DNA of 64,000 bases. Source: Proteiniphilum saccharofermentans (GTDB lineage Bacteria; Bacteroidota; Bacteroidia; Bacteroidales; Dysgonomonadaceae). Under the pieces are notes generated by a model, which was not told the origin of the DNA, searched no databases, and worked only from the letters and a program-made list of their open reading frames with translations. The translations under genes were made by a program, and so were the position numbers. The stretch's first letter is position 1. Each line of letters begins with the position of its first letter. Below, in pieces: positions 19,286-29,347 of the stretch. Where the stretch lies: contig NZ_LT605205.1 in NCBI RefSeq assembly GCF_900095135.1, forward strand, positions 3,906,001 to 3,970,000. The letters are read 5' to 3'.

Positions 19286-20530
19286 TTATTCACCCGGCAC
19301 TACACGGACGTTATCTATCAGAATGACAGGATCACAATCGGTACCAACAGCGTCAACCCTACCTCTATTGTAAATATAGATATTCAACGCACCAAAATAT
19401 GTTGGAATTTTTTCCAGATCCACTCCCGAACCACTTAATCTAAAATCTGCAATTGGAATGGAAACAGTTACCCATCCGTCGGTTATATAAGAACCTCCTG
19501 TCTCTTTCCAGGGTATCCATTGCGCACGGGGAACGGAGTCATCCCATAAGGCACTCTCCTGTGAAGCTTGCGGACCGAAGAAAATATTCATAGGCAAGGC
19601 ACTCCACTCTTGCAATACATTCACTTCAAATTTCAATATAGATGTTGCAGGATCACTGGAGAACAGATTTCCGGTAGGTATACCGTTATCTTCACCCCAG
19701 AAGTTACACTGGTAGTTATCACCCGGGCTTATCCATTCACCTGCCAGAAGTTCACCTCTGAATTTCATATAATTACCTGAAATAGCATCAGGTCCGGTCT
19801 CAATGAGGTTCGGCCGTCCCCAACCCGGCACAATCGGATAATCGTCGAAATTGAAAAGGATACCCCGGTCATCGTGGAATACGAACTTGGTACGCCCACT
19901 ATTACCATAAGCTGTCGTCATAGAGATAGTACCCTTCACATCCATTGGAGGGGATTTGAATGTCACCTGTGTTTTCTGTATATCCACAATATCACTCTTT
20001 GGCACAGTATAATCACCGATCACAATAGTCAAAGGTACCGTTTGGCTGTCAAAGAAATAATCACCATAGAGAACTACATCTTCTCCTTCGGGTACCTGTT
20101 CACATTTAATGCTTGCTACTTCTGGAGCGGGGATTCTTACAATAAAATCATACTCTGCTCTTTCACCTGACTTGAGTACCATCACTATTTTATCGATTAC
20201 TTCATTTGGTACTTCTCTCGGTACTGTTACCAACAAAGTATTTTTGGTAATATAATTGATGTTGAGCAAAGCTTTTATATCATTGAAATAGAGTTCCTGA
20301 ATGCTAGTCAGGTTATCACCGACCAGGCAGATCGTTTCTCCCATATACGCACCGACCAATAGAGAATCGGCTTTTTCGATATCGGGCGGACGGACATAAT
20401 AGATAGTCGGTACTCCGTCTGTCATTTTATACTTCCCCTTATCGTCATCCTCACAGGCAACAAAGAATAGTAAAGTTGCCGAAAACAATAGGAAAACGAA
20501 TATTTTTTTATAATATATATTGTTTTTCAT
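19286..20530 (-). CDS. Surface glycan-binding protein (SGBP-B-like lipoprotein)
   Basis: This 414-residue lipoprotein (MKNNIYYKKIFVF then lipobox FVAC at about residue 26) has two IPT/TIG-like domains (~38-220) and a C-terminal beta-sandwich that starts ILFNFDDYPIVPGWGRP and ends DPVILIDNVRVVPG. That end resembles the C-terminal binding domain of xyloglucan SGBP-B proteins, and many aromatic residues suit sugar stacking. It lies directly after SusD, the usual place for such a protein. Like the GH26 gene at 15173, its start codon sits in the 3' arm of the duplicated intergenic inverted repeat. Confidence 0.85.
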   Translation of the reverse strand: MKNNIYYKKIFVFLLFSATLLFFVACEDDDKGKYKMTDGVPTIYYVRPPDIEKADSLLVGAYMGETICLVGDNLTSIQELYFNDIKALLNINYITKNTLLVTVPREVPNEVIDKIVMVLKSGERAEYDFIVRIPAPEVASIKCEQVPEGEDVVLYGDYFFDSQTVPLTIVIGDYTVPKSDIVDIQKTQVTFKSPPMDVKGTISMTTAYGNSGRTKFVFHDDRGILFNFDDYPIVPGWGRPNLIETGPDAISGNYMKFRGELLAGEWISPGDNYQCNFWGEDNGIPTGNLFSSDPATSILKFEVNVLQEWSALPMNIFFGPQASQESALWDDSVPRAQWIPWKETGGSYITDGWVTVSIPIADFRLSGSGVDLEKIPTYFGALNIYIYNRGRVDAVGTDCDPVILIDNVRVVPGE

Positions 20531-20627
20531 ATGACTAAAATATTTATTTTCAAAGGTGTCATATGGAACTCGCTGTAGTCATGATCTTGTGTGATAATGA
20601 TTACTGTGCTCGTTTCATATCTGTAAT
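20528..20627 (-). repeat. Duplicated intergenic segment, copy B (upstream of SGBP-B)
   Basis: This is the second copy of the segment at 15171-15274, and it again fills the whole gap (SusD stop to SGBP-B start). Arms CATATGAC (20528-20535) and GTCATATG (20558-20565) pair. Relative to copy A one T-A pair is replaced by C-G, a compensatory change. The mRNA start codon lies in the 3' arm. Confidence 0.8.
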
Positions 20628-22427
20628 TTATTCGTATGTATACTGACTTAAATCATAATCCACGGGATCTTTTGCCAGATTGGGGTTCATCGCCAAATCG
20701 GTAGAGGGGAAGGGCATGGTAAATTTACTTAATGTAAATGGCTTTCCATCGGGCTGTTCAGCATTAATACGGGGAGATGGTTTGCCATTATCATCTTTTG
20801 GATAACTGTTCTCACCTCCCTGTCCCCAGGTTTTCCACCCCTCATCCAGATAATAGGTGTTTAATCCCGTATAATTCTTGCGATTTTGGGCATTCAGTCT
20901 GGCCAACGCCTCATCAGGTTTATAGTAACTCAGGCGTACAAAGTCGTACCAGAAATCACCTTCGAAAGCCAATTCGAGGCGGCGTTCCTTGAATAAATCG
21001 TCAAACGTAATGGATGTTTTTTGGGCAACACCGGCACGTTTCCGTATTTCATTGAATGCATACAAGGCTTCAGGATCTGAAGTAGAAGCGTTATTTCCCA
21101 GAATAGCTTCGGCATATACCAGATATACATCCCCCAAACGCAAAATATGGGTAGCCAGATTACTTTTCCTGTCCATCATCGGAATGCCGAATTCTCCAAG
21201 ATGGTCGGCATTGTTACCTACAATATGTTTTACACAGTTAGCTCCGGTGGAGCTATTGAAGTCTCCCACTACCTTTCCGTAGAATTTTGCAAAATCAAAT
21301 CCATTCGGGAAACTCACCGGTTGTCCGTCGGCCCCCTCCTTGGTAGGATGATCACGCCAGAAATATTCATATACGTCACCATACATCATCATGGTAGCTT
21401 TCCGCCGTCTGTCGGTATTTTGCCGGTTAGGCGAGATGGCTCCCGAAAGGGTTGACCCGTCAAAAATCTCTCCAAATGCTTCCTGTAAGTCGAGCGAGGG
21501 TCCACCCCAGCTTCCCCATCCGCTGAATTCACTGAACGCACTGGATACAAGGTCGGCCTGCAGGTCGTTGGACGCTGTCCAATAGGTTTCACCGGCTACC
21601 ACCCAACGCCATGCGATAAGGCTTTCATCAGAAAGGTTTTTGCTACCCCTGAAAATATCGGCATACACCGGTTCCAGAACCCTCCCGCTTTCGCGTACCA
21701 CTTTACGTGCATATTCCCTGGCTTTGTCAAGATCATCCTGGTTGCGTGTACCGTTTTGGCCATAACCCGATTTAGCAAGATACACTTTTGCCAGTAAGCC
21801 ATAGGCAGAATATCTATCGATCCGTCCTGCCTGATGTGACTTTTCCGGTAACCATTCAACGGCTTTTTCCAACGTCATGACAATATAATCATATACATTG
21901 TCAATTTTGGCACGGAATAATCCATTGTATTCTCCGGTAGCCAACAGTTCGGTATTATTATGGACAATAGGTACTGCACCATAGATACGAACCATATAAA
22001 AATAGGCCATTGCTTTCCACACCAATGCTTCACCTTTGGCGGCATTACGTCCCACTTCGGTAGTACCGGATCCGGCATAAAGGTTAATATTTTCCAGCAC
22101 GGTATTGGCACGTGCATTCACAGCCCATAAAGATGCGGACATACTTTTCACCTCTTCCATATCTTCGTTGGGAGTAAGCATCCAGAAGCCGTTGCCATCC
22201 ATAAAGTAATTACCCGACTGGCAATCGCCTACACGAAGCCATCCACGGAAAAAATCGAACCAAGGCACAGTATAGAGTGGATTTACTGCCTGGAAACATT
22301 GCTCATCGTTCTGATAAAAATCAGACAATGTATAATTGGCTTTATCGGGACGATTTAAAAAATCCTCGCAGGAGATCATCCCTATTCCGATCGCTACAAT
22401 AAGTAGCAGTTTATTTATTCTTTGCAT
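20628..22427 (-). CDS. susD: SusD/RagB-family outer-membrane lipoprotein
   Basis: The product is the surface lid of the SusCD import complex. I start it at ATG 22427 (MQRINKLLLIVAIGIG), which gives a lipoprotein signal ending MISC at about residue 20; a longer frame reaches back into susC but lacks a signal. The typical SusD opening CEDFLNRPDKANYTLSDF is present, followed by the TPR-like helical core, with RIDRYSAYGLLAKVYL and, near the end, RLGDVYLVYAEAIL and FNEIRKRAGV. The ~600-residue length is usual. Downstream of susC with a short gap; probably binds mannooligosaccharides. Confidence 0.94.
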   Translation of the reverse strand: MQRINKLLLIVAIGIGMISCEDFLNRPDKANYTLSDFYQNDEQCFQAVNPLYTVPWFDFFRGWLRVGDCQSGNYFMDGNGFWMLTPNEDMEEVKSMSASLWAVNARANTVLENINLYAGSGTTEVGRNAAKGEALVWKAMAYFYMVRIYGAVPIVHNNTELLATGEYNGLFRAKIDNVYDYIVMTLEKAVEWLPEKSHQAGRIDRYSAYGLLAKVYLAKSGYGQNGTRNQDDLDKAREYARKVVRESGRVLEPVYADIFRGSKNLSDESLIAWRWVVAGETYWTASNDLQADLVSSAFSEFSGWGSWGGPSLDLQEAFGEIFDGSTLSGAISPNRQNTDRRRKATMMMYGDVYEYFWRDHPTKEGADGQPVSFPNGFDFAKFYGKVVGDFNSSTGANCVKHIVGNNADHLGEFGIPMMDRKSNLATHILRLGDVYLVYAEAILGNNASTSDPEALYAFNEIRKRAGVAQKTSITFDDLFKERRLELAFEGDFWYDFVRLSYYKPDEALARLNAQNRKNYTGLNTYYLDEGWKTWGQGGENSYPKDDNGKPSPRINAEQPDGKPFTLSKFTMPFPSTDLAMNPNLAKDPVDYDLSQYTYE

Positions 22428-22449
22428 ATGATTATAAGGTATTATAGCA

Positions 22450-25400
22450 TTAAAACGATAAATTAACCCCAAAAGTGATAATCCTGGGAGCAGGATAGCG
22501 CCCTTGATCAAACCCGAATGTATAGCCGGAAGCATCCTGCGGATTTACTCCCACTTCAGGATCATAACCCGAATATTTGGTAAATGTCCATAGGTTCTGG
22601 ATATTGGCATATACCCGTACATTATCTATCTGTACCTTGCGGAGCATCCTTTGCGGAAGAGTATAACCCAGCACAATATTTTTTACCCGCAGATAAGATC
22701 CGTCTTCGATATATCTGGTGCTGATACGTTGATTATTATAAGGTAAACTCTTACCGGCACGTGACATTTTTGTGTCTGGATTCGAAAGTGTCACATTATC
22801 GATATCCTCAAACCAATTGTTGATCATTTCTGTCGGACTATAGGGATTTTGTATCGGATACTGTTTATCAGGATCTATAGGGATCAGATTGGCATAATCC
22901 ATCGCTTTCCTCAACTGATTGTTCCAATATCCCATGCCGGTAAGGTCGCGGCTCAGGGCATTAAATACTTTATTACCATAGCTTCCCTGCACAAACAAGG
23001 TGAAGTCTAAATTCTTATAGTTGAGGGTATTAGTCAATCCGTAAGTAAATTTAGGGAGCGGCGAACCTATCCCCGTACGATCATAAGTATTGATTTTACC
23101 ATCCGGTTTCCCTTCCGGACCGCTGATATCCCTATATTTTATATCGCCTACAAACACGGTAGAATAACGATTATAGCCGTTTTCCGGGATCTCACCCCAG
23201 AGATGGTCCTCTATTTCCTGTTTATTCGCATAGACTCCATCTGCTATATAGCCGAAAAACTCATACAACGGTGCGCCTATTCTCGAAATACTAACCACAT
23301 CACTCCATTGTCCGTACCCCTCTATCCCGGAAGCATCGGTACCCGAAAGCGCGACCAGTTTGTTCTTGTTGAAGGAGATCTGGAAATCGGTATCCCATGT
23401 GAAATTACCGGTGAAGTTGCGTGTATTCAATGAGATTTCCAACCCTTTATTATTGATAGTCCCATAGTTACCCATCGGAGCAGTCAATGCAGAGTTGGCA
23501 TTTCCTCGCGACCCGAAATAGGAAGGTAACTGTAACTGCATCAACATATCATTGGCAGTCTTATCATACATATCTACGACCAGATTAATGCGGTCGTGAA
23601 AGAAACCAAGGTCAAGACCCAGATTCCATTGCTCCTGTGTCTCCCATTTCACATAAGGATTGGCAATCTGCGCCTGTTTATATCCTGCGCCTAAACCGGT
23701 AGGGAACATCTGAAGGCTTGCTCCCCATAAGCCTCCCCCTATATTGGAGTTACCGGTCTGTCCCCATCCTAAGCGCAGTTTACCGTTACTAATCACATTA
23801 TTCAGCGAGGCAAAGAAGGCCTCATTCGAAAAGCGCCATGAACCGGCTACCGAATGGAACCCCGCCCAACGGTTTTTCGGGCCGAAATTGGAAGAACCAT
23901 CATAGCGATAAGTATAAGTTACCAGATAGCGGTCATCATAATTATAAGTCTCACGCGTAAAGAAAGAGGCCATTGCCCCATCCCCCATTCCGTCGGCTAT
24001 CTGGTAGGTATCCTGATCACCTAGCTGGGGGTTGCGTATCTCATTCCCGGGTAAATTTTCTGCTCCTATCCGCTGCCACTCCCATGATGATTCCCACATT
24101 TCCTGGCCTACCATCGCAGTAAACGAATGTTTGTCTATCCGTCCGTTATAAGTCAGATAGTTCTTAAGCTGCCAATACATATTATTATTACGCTGCCAGG
24201 TTAACCTGTTGATCGGACGTTGTACCAGAGACCCGAAATTGTAGGTCGGCTGCCACTGTTCGGAACGGGAATTGCTGATATCATAACCTAATTCTGTGTG
24301 CCATGTCAAATCTTTCAAAGGAGTTATATCCATAAAGATGTTCCCATTCAGCTTCTGGCGGTCCAGCAGATTCTTATCTAACTCAGCTATAGCAATCGGA
24401 TTGATACGACTATAACCCTCTTTCACAGTAGATGCATAGTTTCCATAAGCATCATAGATAGGTATATCGGGAGGCGAAAGGAGAGAATAGGTCAAGACTC
24501 CTTCGGTACCTTCAGCACGCCCCAATCGTTCGCTTGTTTTCGAATACATGGTATTCAGACCTAACTTCATCCACGGTTTTAGGTTGGCATCCAGATTCAC
24601 CCTGAACGAATAACGGTTGAAGTCTGTACCTACAATCGTACCTTCCTGATCCATAAAAGAGCCGGACACATAATACTGTACGGCGTCCACACCTCCCTGT
24701 GCAGAAATAGTATGCTGGGTCATCAAGGCCTGACGGAAGATCGCATCCTGCCAATCAGTACCTTTTCCTAACAGGGAGGGATCACGGTACTCGGGAGTCC
24801 CGTCGGTTCCTCCCGTTGTTGCAGCAATAGAGTTATTGTAAATCGCATACTCCCGAAGGTTCATCATATCCAGGCGACGGGCCTGGTCTTGCAGACCGAA
24901 CATGCCTTCATAAGTAAACTTTGCTTTTCCTGATTGTCCCCGTTTGGTTGTGATCAGGACAACACCGTTAGCGCCCTGTGCTCCATAGATAGCTGTTGCT
25001 GAGGCATCCTTCAATATCTCCATGGAGACAATATCGGAAGGGTTTAACGTGGATAGCGGAGAGATGGCTCCTCTACCATTACCCAGGTTCAATCCCAGAC
25101 TGAGACCGGTAGTACTTCCACCCTGGAAGATAACTCCATCGACCACATACAAAGGTTCAGCCCCTGCATTAATGGTAGCCTGTCCGCGGATACGGATAGA
25201 TACCGCCGAACCCGGAGCACCGGAAGTCATCACCGATGTAACACCCGCCGCACGTCCCTGCAGTGCCTGATCCAGATTAGTGACGATAGAACTTTTTATC
25301 TTCTCTTCACTCACAGATACGGATGCCCCGGAGAGGTCACTCTTTCTCATGGTTCCGTATCCCACCACTACAACTTCTTCCAACATTTCGGCATCCTCTT

Positions 25401-25683
25401 CCATGGTAATATTCAGGCTGGAACGGTTACCAACATTGACTTCAAGTGCTTTATAACCAATACTGGATAAGACCAATACCGGATTTTGCGTGGTCACATT
25501 CAAGGAAAAGTTGCCATCAATATCGGTAACTGTACCGTTTAAGGTTCCTTTTTCCATAATATTCACACCGATCATCGCAGAATTATCCCTACTGTCTGTC
25601 ACAGTCCCGGTTATCCTGCGCTGCTGTGCCATTAACGAAATGCTCATAATGAGAGCTGTACACAACATAACAATGTTTTTCAT
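22450..25683 (-). CDS. susC: SusC/RagA-family TonB-dependent outer-membrane transporter
   Basis: This 1077-residue oligosaccharide importer has a signal peptide (MKNIVMLCTALIMSISLMA), a carboxypeptidase-regulatory-like domain (~22-100, ITGTVTDSRDNSAMIGVNI), a TonB box-like EEVVVVGYGT, a plug domain (~115-230, with DGVIFQGG and LKDASATAIYGAQGANGVVL) and a 22-strand barrel ending in ITFGVNLSF with the terminal Phe. It forms the pore under SusD. A matching promoter lies at 25731-25762 and the AraC-type regulator gene starts the locus. Mannan is inferred as the ligand from the downstream enzymes. Confidence 0.96.
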   Translation of the reverse strand: MKNIVMLCTALIMSISLMAQQRRITGTVTDSRDNSAMIGVNIMEKGTLNGTVTDIDGNFSLNVTTQNPVLVLSSIGYKALEVNVGNRSSLNITMEEDAEMLEEVVVVGYGTMRKSDLSGASVSVSEEKIKSSIVTNLDQALQGRAAGVTSVMTSGAPGSAVSIRIRGQATINAGAEPLYVVDGVIFQGGSTTGLSLGLNLGNGRGAISPLSTLNPSDIVSMEILKDASATAIYGAQGANGVVLITTKRGQSGKAKFTYEGMFGLQDQARRLDMMNLREYAIYNNSIAATTGGTDGTPEYRDPSLLGKGTDWQDAIFRQALMTQHTISAQGGVDAVQYYVSGSFMDQEGTIVGTDFNRYSFRVNLDANLKPWMKLGLNTMYSKTSERLGRAEGTEGVLTYSLLSPPDIPIYDAYGNYASTVKEGYSRINPIAIAELDKNLLDRQKLNGNIFMDITPLKDLTWHTELGYDISNSRSEQWQPTYNFGSLVQRPINRLTWQRNNNMYWQLKNYLTYNGRIDKHSFTAMVGQEMWESSWEWQRIGAENLPGNEIRNPQLGDQDTYQIADGMGDGAMASFFTRETYNYDDRYLVTYTYRYDGSSNFGPKNRWAGFHSVAGSWRFSNEAFFASLNNVISNGKLRLGWGQTGNSNIGGGLWGASLQMFPTGLGAGYKQAQIANPYVKWETQEQWNLGLDLGFFHDRINLVVDMYDKTANDMLMQLQLPSYFGSRGNANSALTAPMGNYGTINNKGLEISLNTRNFTGNFTWDTDFQISFNKNKLVALSGTDASGIEGYGQWSDVVSISRIGAPLYEFFGYIADGVYANKQEIEDHLWGEIPENGYNRYSTVFVGDIKYRDISGPEGKPDGKINTYDRTGIGSPLPKFTYGLTNTLNYKNLDFTLFVQGSYGNKVFNALSRDLTGMGYWNNQLRKAMDYANLIPIDPDKQYPIQNPYSPTEMINNWFEDIDNVTLSNPDTKMSRAGKSLPYNNQRISTRYIEDGSYLRVKNIVLGYTLPQRMLRKVQIDNVRVYANIQNLWTFTKYSGYDPEVGVNPQDASGYTFGFDQGRYPAPRIITFGVNLSF

Positions 25684-25730
25684 ACAATGATGATTATTAC
25701 AAAAATTAATAAAATATTATATTTATAATA

Positions 25731-25762
25731 CAAAAATAGAGTGAGGGTCGGTTAAATTCAAG
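25731..25762 (-). promoter_or_regulatory. Candidate promoter of the mannan SusC operon
   Basis: On the minus strand, TATTTTTG (25731-25738) fits the -7 consensus, with CTTG (25759-25762) 20 bases upstream as the -33 element. Transcription would start near 25724, leaving a leader of about 40 bases before susC. Confidence 0.55.
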
Positions 25763-25834
25763 TATTATCTTATCTGATTATGATACTTTTTGAATCAAGT
25801 AAGGGTAAATCATATTGTTATCGAGTAGTAAGAT

Positions 25835-26734
25835 CTAAATAATGCGTTTCATTTTCCGGTAGTTTTCCCGGAATTCTTTTGGCGAGCAGCCTTTTCTTTT
25901 CTTGAAAATACGATTAAAATTCGATAAATTATTAAAACCGCATTCATAGCAGATTTCGGCAATGGTATTAGAGGTGTCCACCAAAAGTCTTGATGCATAC
26001 CCCAGGCGGATATCGATAATGTAATCGGAGACAGTTTTTCCGGATCTAAGTTTAAAAAAGCGGCTCAATGCCACAGGTGTCATCCCTATGATACCTGCAA
26101 GGTCTTCCAGCCGTATTTCCTCTTTATAATGGTTATTGATGTATTCATGGATTTTCCGTACGCGTCGGCTATCGGAATTTCCATCGATATGTGCAAACGA
26201 AGTACTGGCCAGGGAGCGATAGTTATCACAGAGAGACAGGTCATACAGAATGGTGAGTAGTTTTATCACTGCGTGGAATCCCGATTTCTCAGCAGAAAGG
26301 GTATCGAGCATGGGATAAATTTTCATAATGGTCTCCATCGGAAAGTTAATCCCTTTTTGCGCGTTGTTTAGCATCTTTCTGATACTATCGAACTGGTTCT
26401 TATGGATAAAATTCCCGAAAAAAAGATCTTTGGAGAACTGAATAGTAATCTCCCTGATATGCCTGGAGGTACATTGGTGCTGTTCCCAGACATGCTCAAG
26501 ATCCTCACCGGCTATAAGGGTAAGGTCGTACTTGCCGATAATTTCGACAGAATCTCCCACAATACGCCTTACTCCCTCGGCATTTTCAATATAATTGATC
26601 TCGAACTCACTATGGGAATGCAAAGGATAGGTGAACTCCGATTTCCTCCGGTCAGCAATATAAAAGCAATCCTTATCCGATAAAGGAGTAATTTCATGTA
26701 TGATATATCTGCTATCCGGAGTGGCCATCGACAC
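25835..26734 (-). CDS. AraC-family transcriptional regulator (likely of the mannan locus)
   Basis: This 299-residue regulator has an N-terminal cupin-like sensor (HSHSEFEINYIENAEGVRR, ~40-110) and a C-terminal AraC domain (~200-298) with two helix-turn-helix units: LEDLAGIIGMTPVALSRFFK and IAEICYECGFNNLSNFNRIF. It lies 151 bases upstream of susC on the same strand and is the only regulator gene there: no hybrid two-component protein or ECF sigma/anti-sigma pair, the commoner PUL regulators, is present. A role in mannan induction is inferred from position. Its own start lies 40 bases past dnaJ, so it may partly be read from that operon. Confidence 0.9.
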   Translation of the reverse strand: MSMATPDSRYIIHEITPLSDKDCFYIADRRKSEFTYPLHSHSEFEINYIENAEGVRRIVGDSVEIIGKYDLTLIAGEDLEHVWEQHQCTSRHIREITIQFSKDLFFGNFIHKNQFDSIRKMLNNAQKGINFPMETIMKIYPMLDTLSAEKSGFHAVIKLLTILYDLSLCDNYRSLASTSFAHIDGNSDSRRVRKIHEYINNHYKEEIRLEDLAGIIGMTPVALSRFFKLRSGKTVSDYIIDIRLGYASRLLVDTSNTIAEICYECGFNNLSNFNRIFKKRKGCSPKEFRENYRKMKRII

Positions 26735-26774
26735 TTAACCATTAAGATCCCATAATAATTTTATAAAGATAATA

Positions 26775-27932
26775 CTAATCGAACATTCTTTTGAATTTAT
26801 CGAATACTTTTCTACGTTCCGTCTTAGACGGGATAAAGTTCTCCGACTTATCCATCTCCTCAAGCCATTTGCGTTCCTTGTCGCTCAAATTCTCCGGAAC
26901 ATATACGTTCACATTGACCAATTCATCGCCTTTGCCGAATCCATTTACAGAAGGAAGGCCCTTATTGCGCAAACGTAATACCTTGCCCGGTTGCGTGCCC
27001 GGTTCTATCTTCACTTTTGCGACGCCGTCGATGGTAGGCACTTCCACCGTTCCGCCAAGGGCAGCCATAGGAAAACTGAGGAACAGATTATATATCACAT
27101 CGTTCTCGTCACGGATCAGGTTCGGATCCTGTTCCTCTTCCACAACGATCAACAGGTCACCGTTGATTCCTCCTCTGCGGGCAGCATTCCCTTTTCCTGA
27201 CATGGACAGTTGCATTCCTTCGGCAACACCTGCAGGTATCCTGATTGAGAGTATCTCCTCATCACGTACGATCCCCTCGCCGTTGCAATAGGAACATTTT
27301 TTTGTAATAGTCGTACCTTCACCGTTACAGGTAGGACAGGTGGAAGAAGTCTGCATCTGGCCAAGGATAGTGTTTGTCACACGTGTCACTACGCCCGAAC
27401 CGTTACATGTACTACAGGTAGAAGTCGAATTCCCGTTTTCGGATCCGTTACCGCTACAATGGGAACAGGAGACATATTTCTTCACCTTGATCTTTTTCTC
27501 CACACCATTAAGGATCTCTTTCAGGTTCAGTTTCACCTTTACCCGCAGATCGGATCCTCTGTTCACTCTCCTTCCCCGTTGGGAACCCCCGAAGCCGCCA
27601 AAACCACCGAAACCGCCAAAATGGCCGCCAAAGATATCTCCGAATTGAGAGAAGATATCCTCCATCGACATGCCTCCGCCGCCAAAACCACCCGAAGCAG
27701 CTCCACCCACGCCGGCATGACCGAACTGGTCATACCTGACACGCTTCTGCTCATCGCTCAACACCTCATATGCTTCTGCAGCCTCTTTAAATTTTTCTTC
27801 CGCCTCTTTATCACCCGGATTTTTATCGGGGTGATACTGAATGGCTTTTTTACGGTAGGCTTTCTTTATCTCGTCGGCAGTAGCAGTCTTGGATACTCCC
27901 AATACTTCATAATAATCTCTTTTTGCTGCCAT
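26775..27932 (-). CDS. dnaJ: Chaperone protein DnaJ
   Basis: This type I Hsp40 co-chaperone stimulates DnaK ATPase. I start it at ATG 27932 ([13 protein letters not shown]), one base after the grpE stop; five extra codons upstream are not typical of the family. It has the J domain with HPD (YHPDKNPGD), a Gly/Phe-rich linker, four zinc-binding CxxCxGxG repeats ([32 protein letters not shown]), then the C-terminal substrate domains. All zinc cysteines are intact. It forms an operon with grpE, as in many Bacteroidetes. Confidence 0.98.
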   Translation of the reverse strand: MAAKRDYYEVLGVSKTATADEIKKAYRKKAIQYHPDKNPGDKEAEEKFKEAAEAYEVLSDEQKRVRYDQFGHAGVGGAASGGFGGGGMSMEDIFSQFGDIFGGHFGGFGGFGGFGGSQRGRRVNRGSDLRVKVKLNLKEILNGVEKKIKVKKYVSCSHCSGNGSENGNSTSTCSTCNGSGVVTRVTNTILGQMQTSSTCPTCNGEGTTITKKCSYCNGEGIVRDEEILSIRIPAGVAEGMQLSMSGKGNAARRGGINGDLLIVVEEEQDPNLIRDENDVIYNLFLSFPMAALGGTVEVPTIDGVAKVKIEPGTQPGKVLRLRNKGLPSVNGFGKGDELVNVNVYVPENLSDKERKWLEEMDKSENFIPSKTERRKVFDKFKRMFD

Positions 27933-27933
27933 C

Positions 27934-28539
27934 TTATTCTCCCACAATTACTTTCGGAAATCGGATAATTTTATCGTTCAACCGGTATCCTTTCTGGATA
28001 CAATCCACCACCATTCCTTTCTGCGACGCTTCCGGCGCCGGAATGGTTGTAACGGCCTCAAAACTGTCGGCATCGAACGGCTGTCCGATGGTTTCAATCT
28101 CACTCACTCCATGTTGTTTCAGGAAAGCGACAAATTTCATATAGATAAGATCCATCCCTTCCAGCATGGCCTCCCTATCCTCCGTCTTATGCAATGATTC
28201 AAGGGCACGTTCGAAATCGTCTACCAGCATGATGATATCGAGCAAGACCCGTTCCCCTCCACTTTTGATAAGGTCGGCCTTTTCCTTCAGCGTACGCTTG
28301 CGAAAGTTATCGAATTCAGCGTGCAGGCGAAGATAACTATCATTCAGATCATCGTATTTCTGCTGAAAATCATCCTCTTCCGTTTCAGGGCGGTCTACCG
28401 TATCTTCAGCTGCATCCACCTCCCCGGCATCATCTGTCATTTTGTCTCCGGCTTCACCGTGTATAGTCTCTTCCCAATCATGGAATTCCTTTTCGTTGAA
28501 CTCTTCGGGATCTTTATTCGATTGATTGTTATTACCCAT
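27934..28539 (-). CDS. grpE: Nucleotide exchange factor GrpE
   Basis: This 201-residue exchange factor releases ADP from DnaK. It has an acidic, poorly conserved N-terminus (~1-65), a long coiled-coil helix ([18 protein letters not shown]) and a C-terminal beta domain that includes [20 protein letters not shown] and ends [19 protein letters not shown]. The stop is one base before the dnaJ start, so translation is probably coupled. No CIRCE-like inverted repeat was seen in the 155-base upstream gap, which instead holds a short degenerate direct repeat. Confidence 0.97.
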   Translation of the reverse strand: MGNNNQSNKDPEEFNEKEFHDWEETIHGEAGDKMTDDAGEVDAAEDTVDRPETEEDDFQQKYDDLNDSYLRLHAEFDNFRKRTLKEKADLIKSGGERVLLDIIMLVDDFERALESLHKTEDREAMLEGMDLIYMKFVAFLKQHGVSEIETIGQPFDADSFEAVTTIPAPEASQKGMVVDCIQKGYRLNDKIIRFPKVIVGE

Positions 28540-28588
28540 ATAGTTGTTTTATTTGATTTCGTTCATATAATTAAAAGTGACAACTTAA

Positions 28589-28626
28589 GTACCCGGACAC
28601 TTAGGCACCCAGGTACCCAGACACTT
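28589..28626. repeat. Short imperfect direct repeat upstream of grpE
   Basis: GTACCCGGACACTT (28589-28602) and GTACCCAGACACTT (28613-28626) are 24 bases apart, with a partial GGCACCCAG between. It is a low-complexity intergenic repeat with no assigned role. Confidence 0.6.
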
Positions 28627-28694
28627 TCTCACCTTTCCACTTCTAACACTGCAAATAGTTTGCCAAAAATAAAAAAATGAAGTATTTACCGATC

Positions 28695-29231
28695 TCAAAG
28701 AAAAAGTTCACACCATTCATCAAACACTTCCACGTCATGCGAATCGTGATTGGCAAGGCTCTGCCTGATCTTTTTCAACGGCTTCTCCTTCCCCAACTGT
28801 GATTTCGAAAAAAACTTATCGGCAAAGCAAATAATTTTCTCCTCCAGGCTCTGCGGGCGCATATCCCTGTAAGGAACCGGTAATTTCCGGTTGATAATGG
28901 TTTCCAGACTCAATCCGGTACCCGTATGCCTTTCGCACACTAATCCATGCCTGGCCCAACCCTCTTTTGTAAGCAGCTCACGTCCCAGATAACCATGACA
29001 AATATAGGGATAACTGCCTTCGCAGGCAATATGTGGTGCCTTTGTCAGGAAGATACCAATATCATGAAGCATACCTGCCTCCTCAATAAACCGGACATCT
29101 ACTGCCAATTCCGGATGCTTTTGGACAATCGAAAGGGACTTATTTGTCACATCCGTCACATGAGACATATAAATATCATAGAGTTTTGTTCCCTTTTTAT
29201 AATATTTGTCGATAATTGTCTGTATATCCAT
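28695..29231 (-). CDS. HD-domain protein (putative phosphohydrolase)
   Basis: This cytoplasmic protein of ~178 residues has a compact HD domain: the metal-binding pair is in AGMLHDIGIFLT, with further His/Asp in CHGYLGRELL, RHGLVCERHTG and IICFADKFFSK. I favour ATG 29231 (MDIQTIIDKYY) over a start nine codons earlier, because similarity to small HD proteins begins there. The family hydrolyses phosphate esters, often nucleotides, but this member's substrate is unknown. Monocistronic, with a -7 element TACTTTTG at 29303-29310. Confidence 0.85.
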   Translation of the reverse strand: MDIQTIIDKYYKKGTKLYDIYMSHVTDVTNKSLSIVQKHPELAVDVRFIEEAGMLHDIGIFLTKAPHIACEGSYPYICHGYLGRELLTKEGWARHGLVCERHTGTGLSLETIINRKLPVPYRDMRPQSLEEKIICFADKFFSKSQLGKEKPLKKIRQSLANHDSHDVEVFDEWCELFL

Positions 29232-29302
29232 AAATAAGCCAACAAATTCCCGATTCAATTCTTTTTTGAAAAATCGGAATCGGAATATGCATACTTCTAT
29301 TA

Positions 29303-29310
29303 CAAAAGTA
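29303..29310 (-). promoter_or_regulatory. -7 element for the HD-domain gene
   Basis: TACTTTTG on the minus strand matches TAnnTTTG, 72 bases before the preferred start at 29231. No clear -33 TTTG is present. Confidence 0.45.
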
Positions 29311-29347
29311 ATATAAAAAATAGATGAGATGATAAGAGATCATAACA

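Noticed and set aside
27580-27650. Short tandem CCGCCAAAACCACCGAA-like units that look like an array
   Set aside because: They encode the Gly/Phe-rich linker of DnaJ in frame; not a CRISPR or intergenic repeat.
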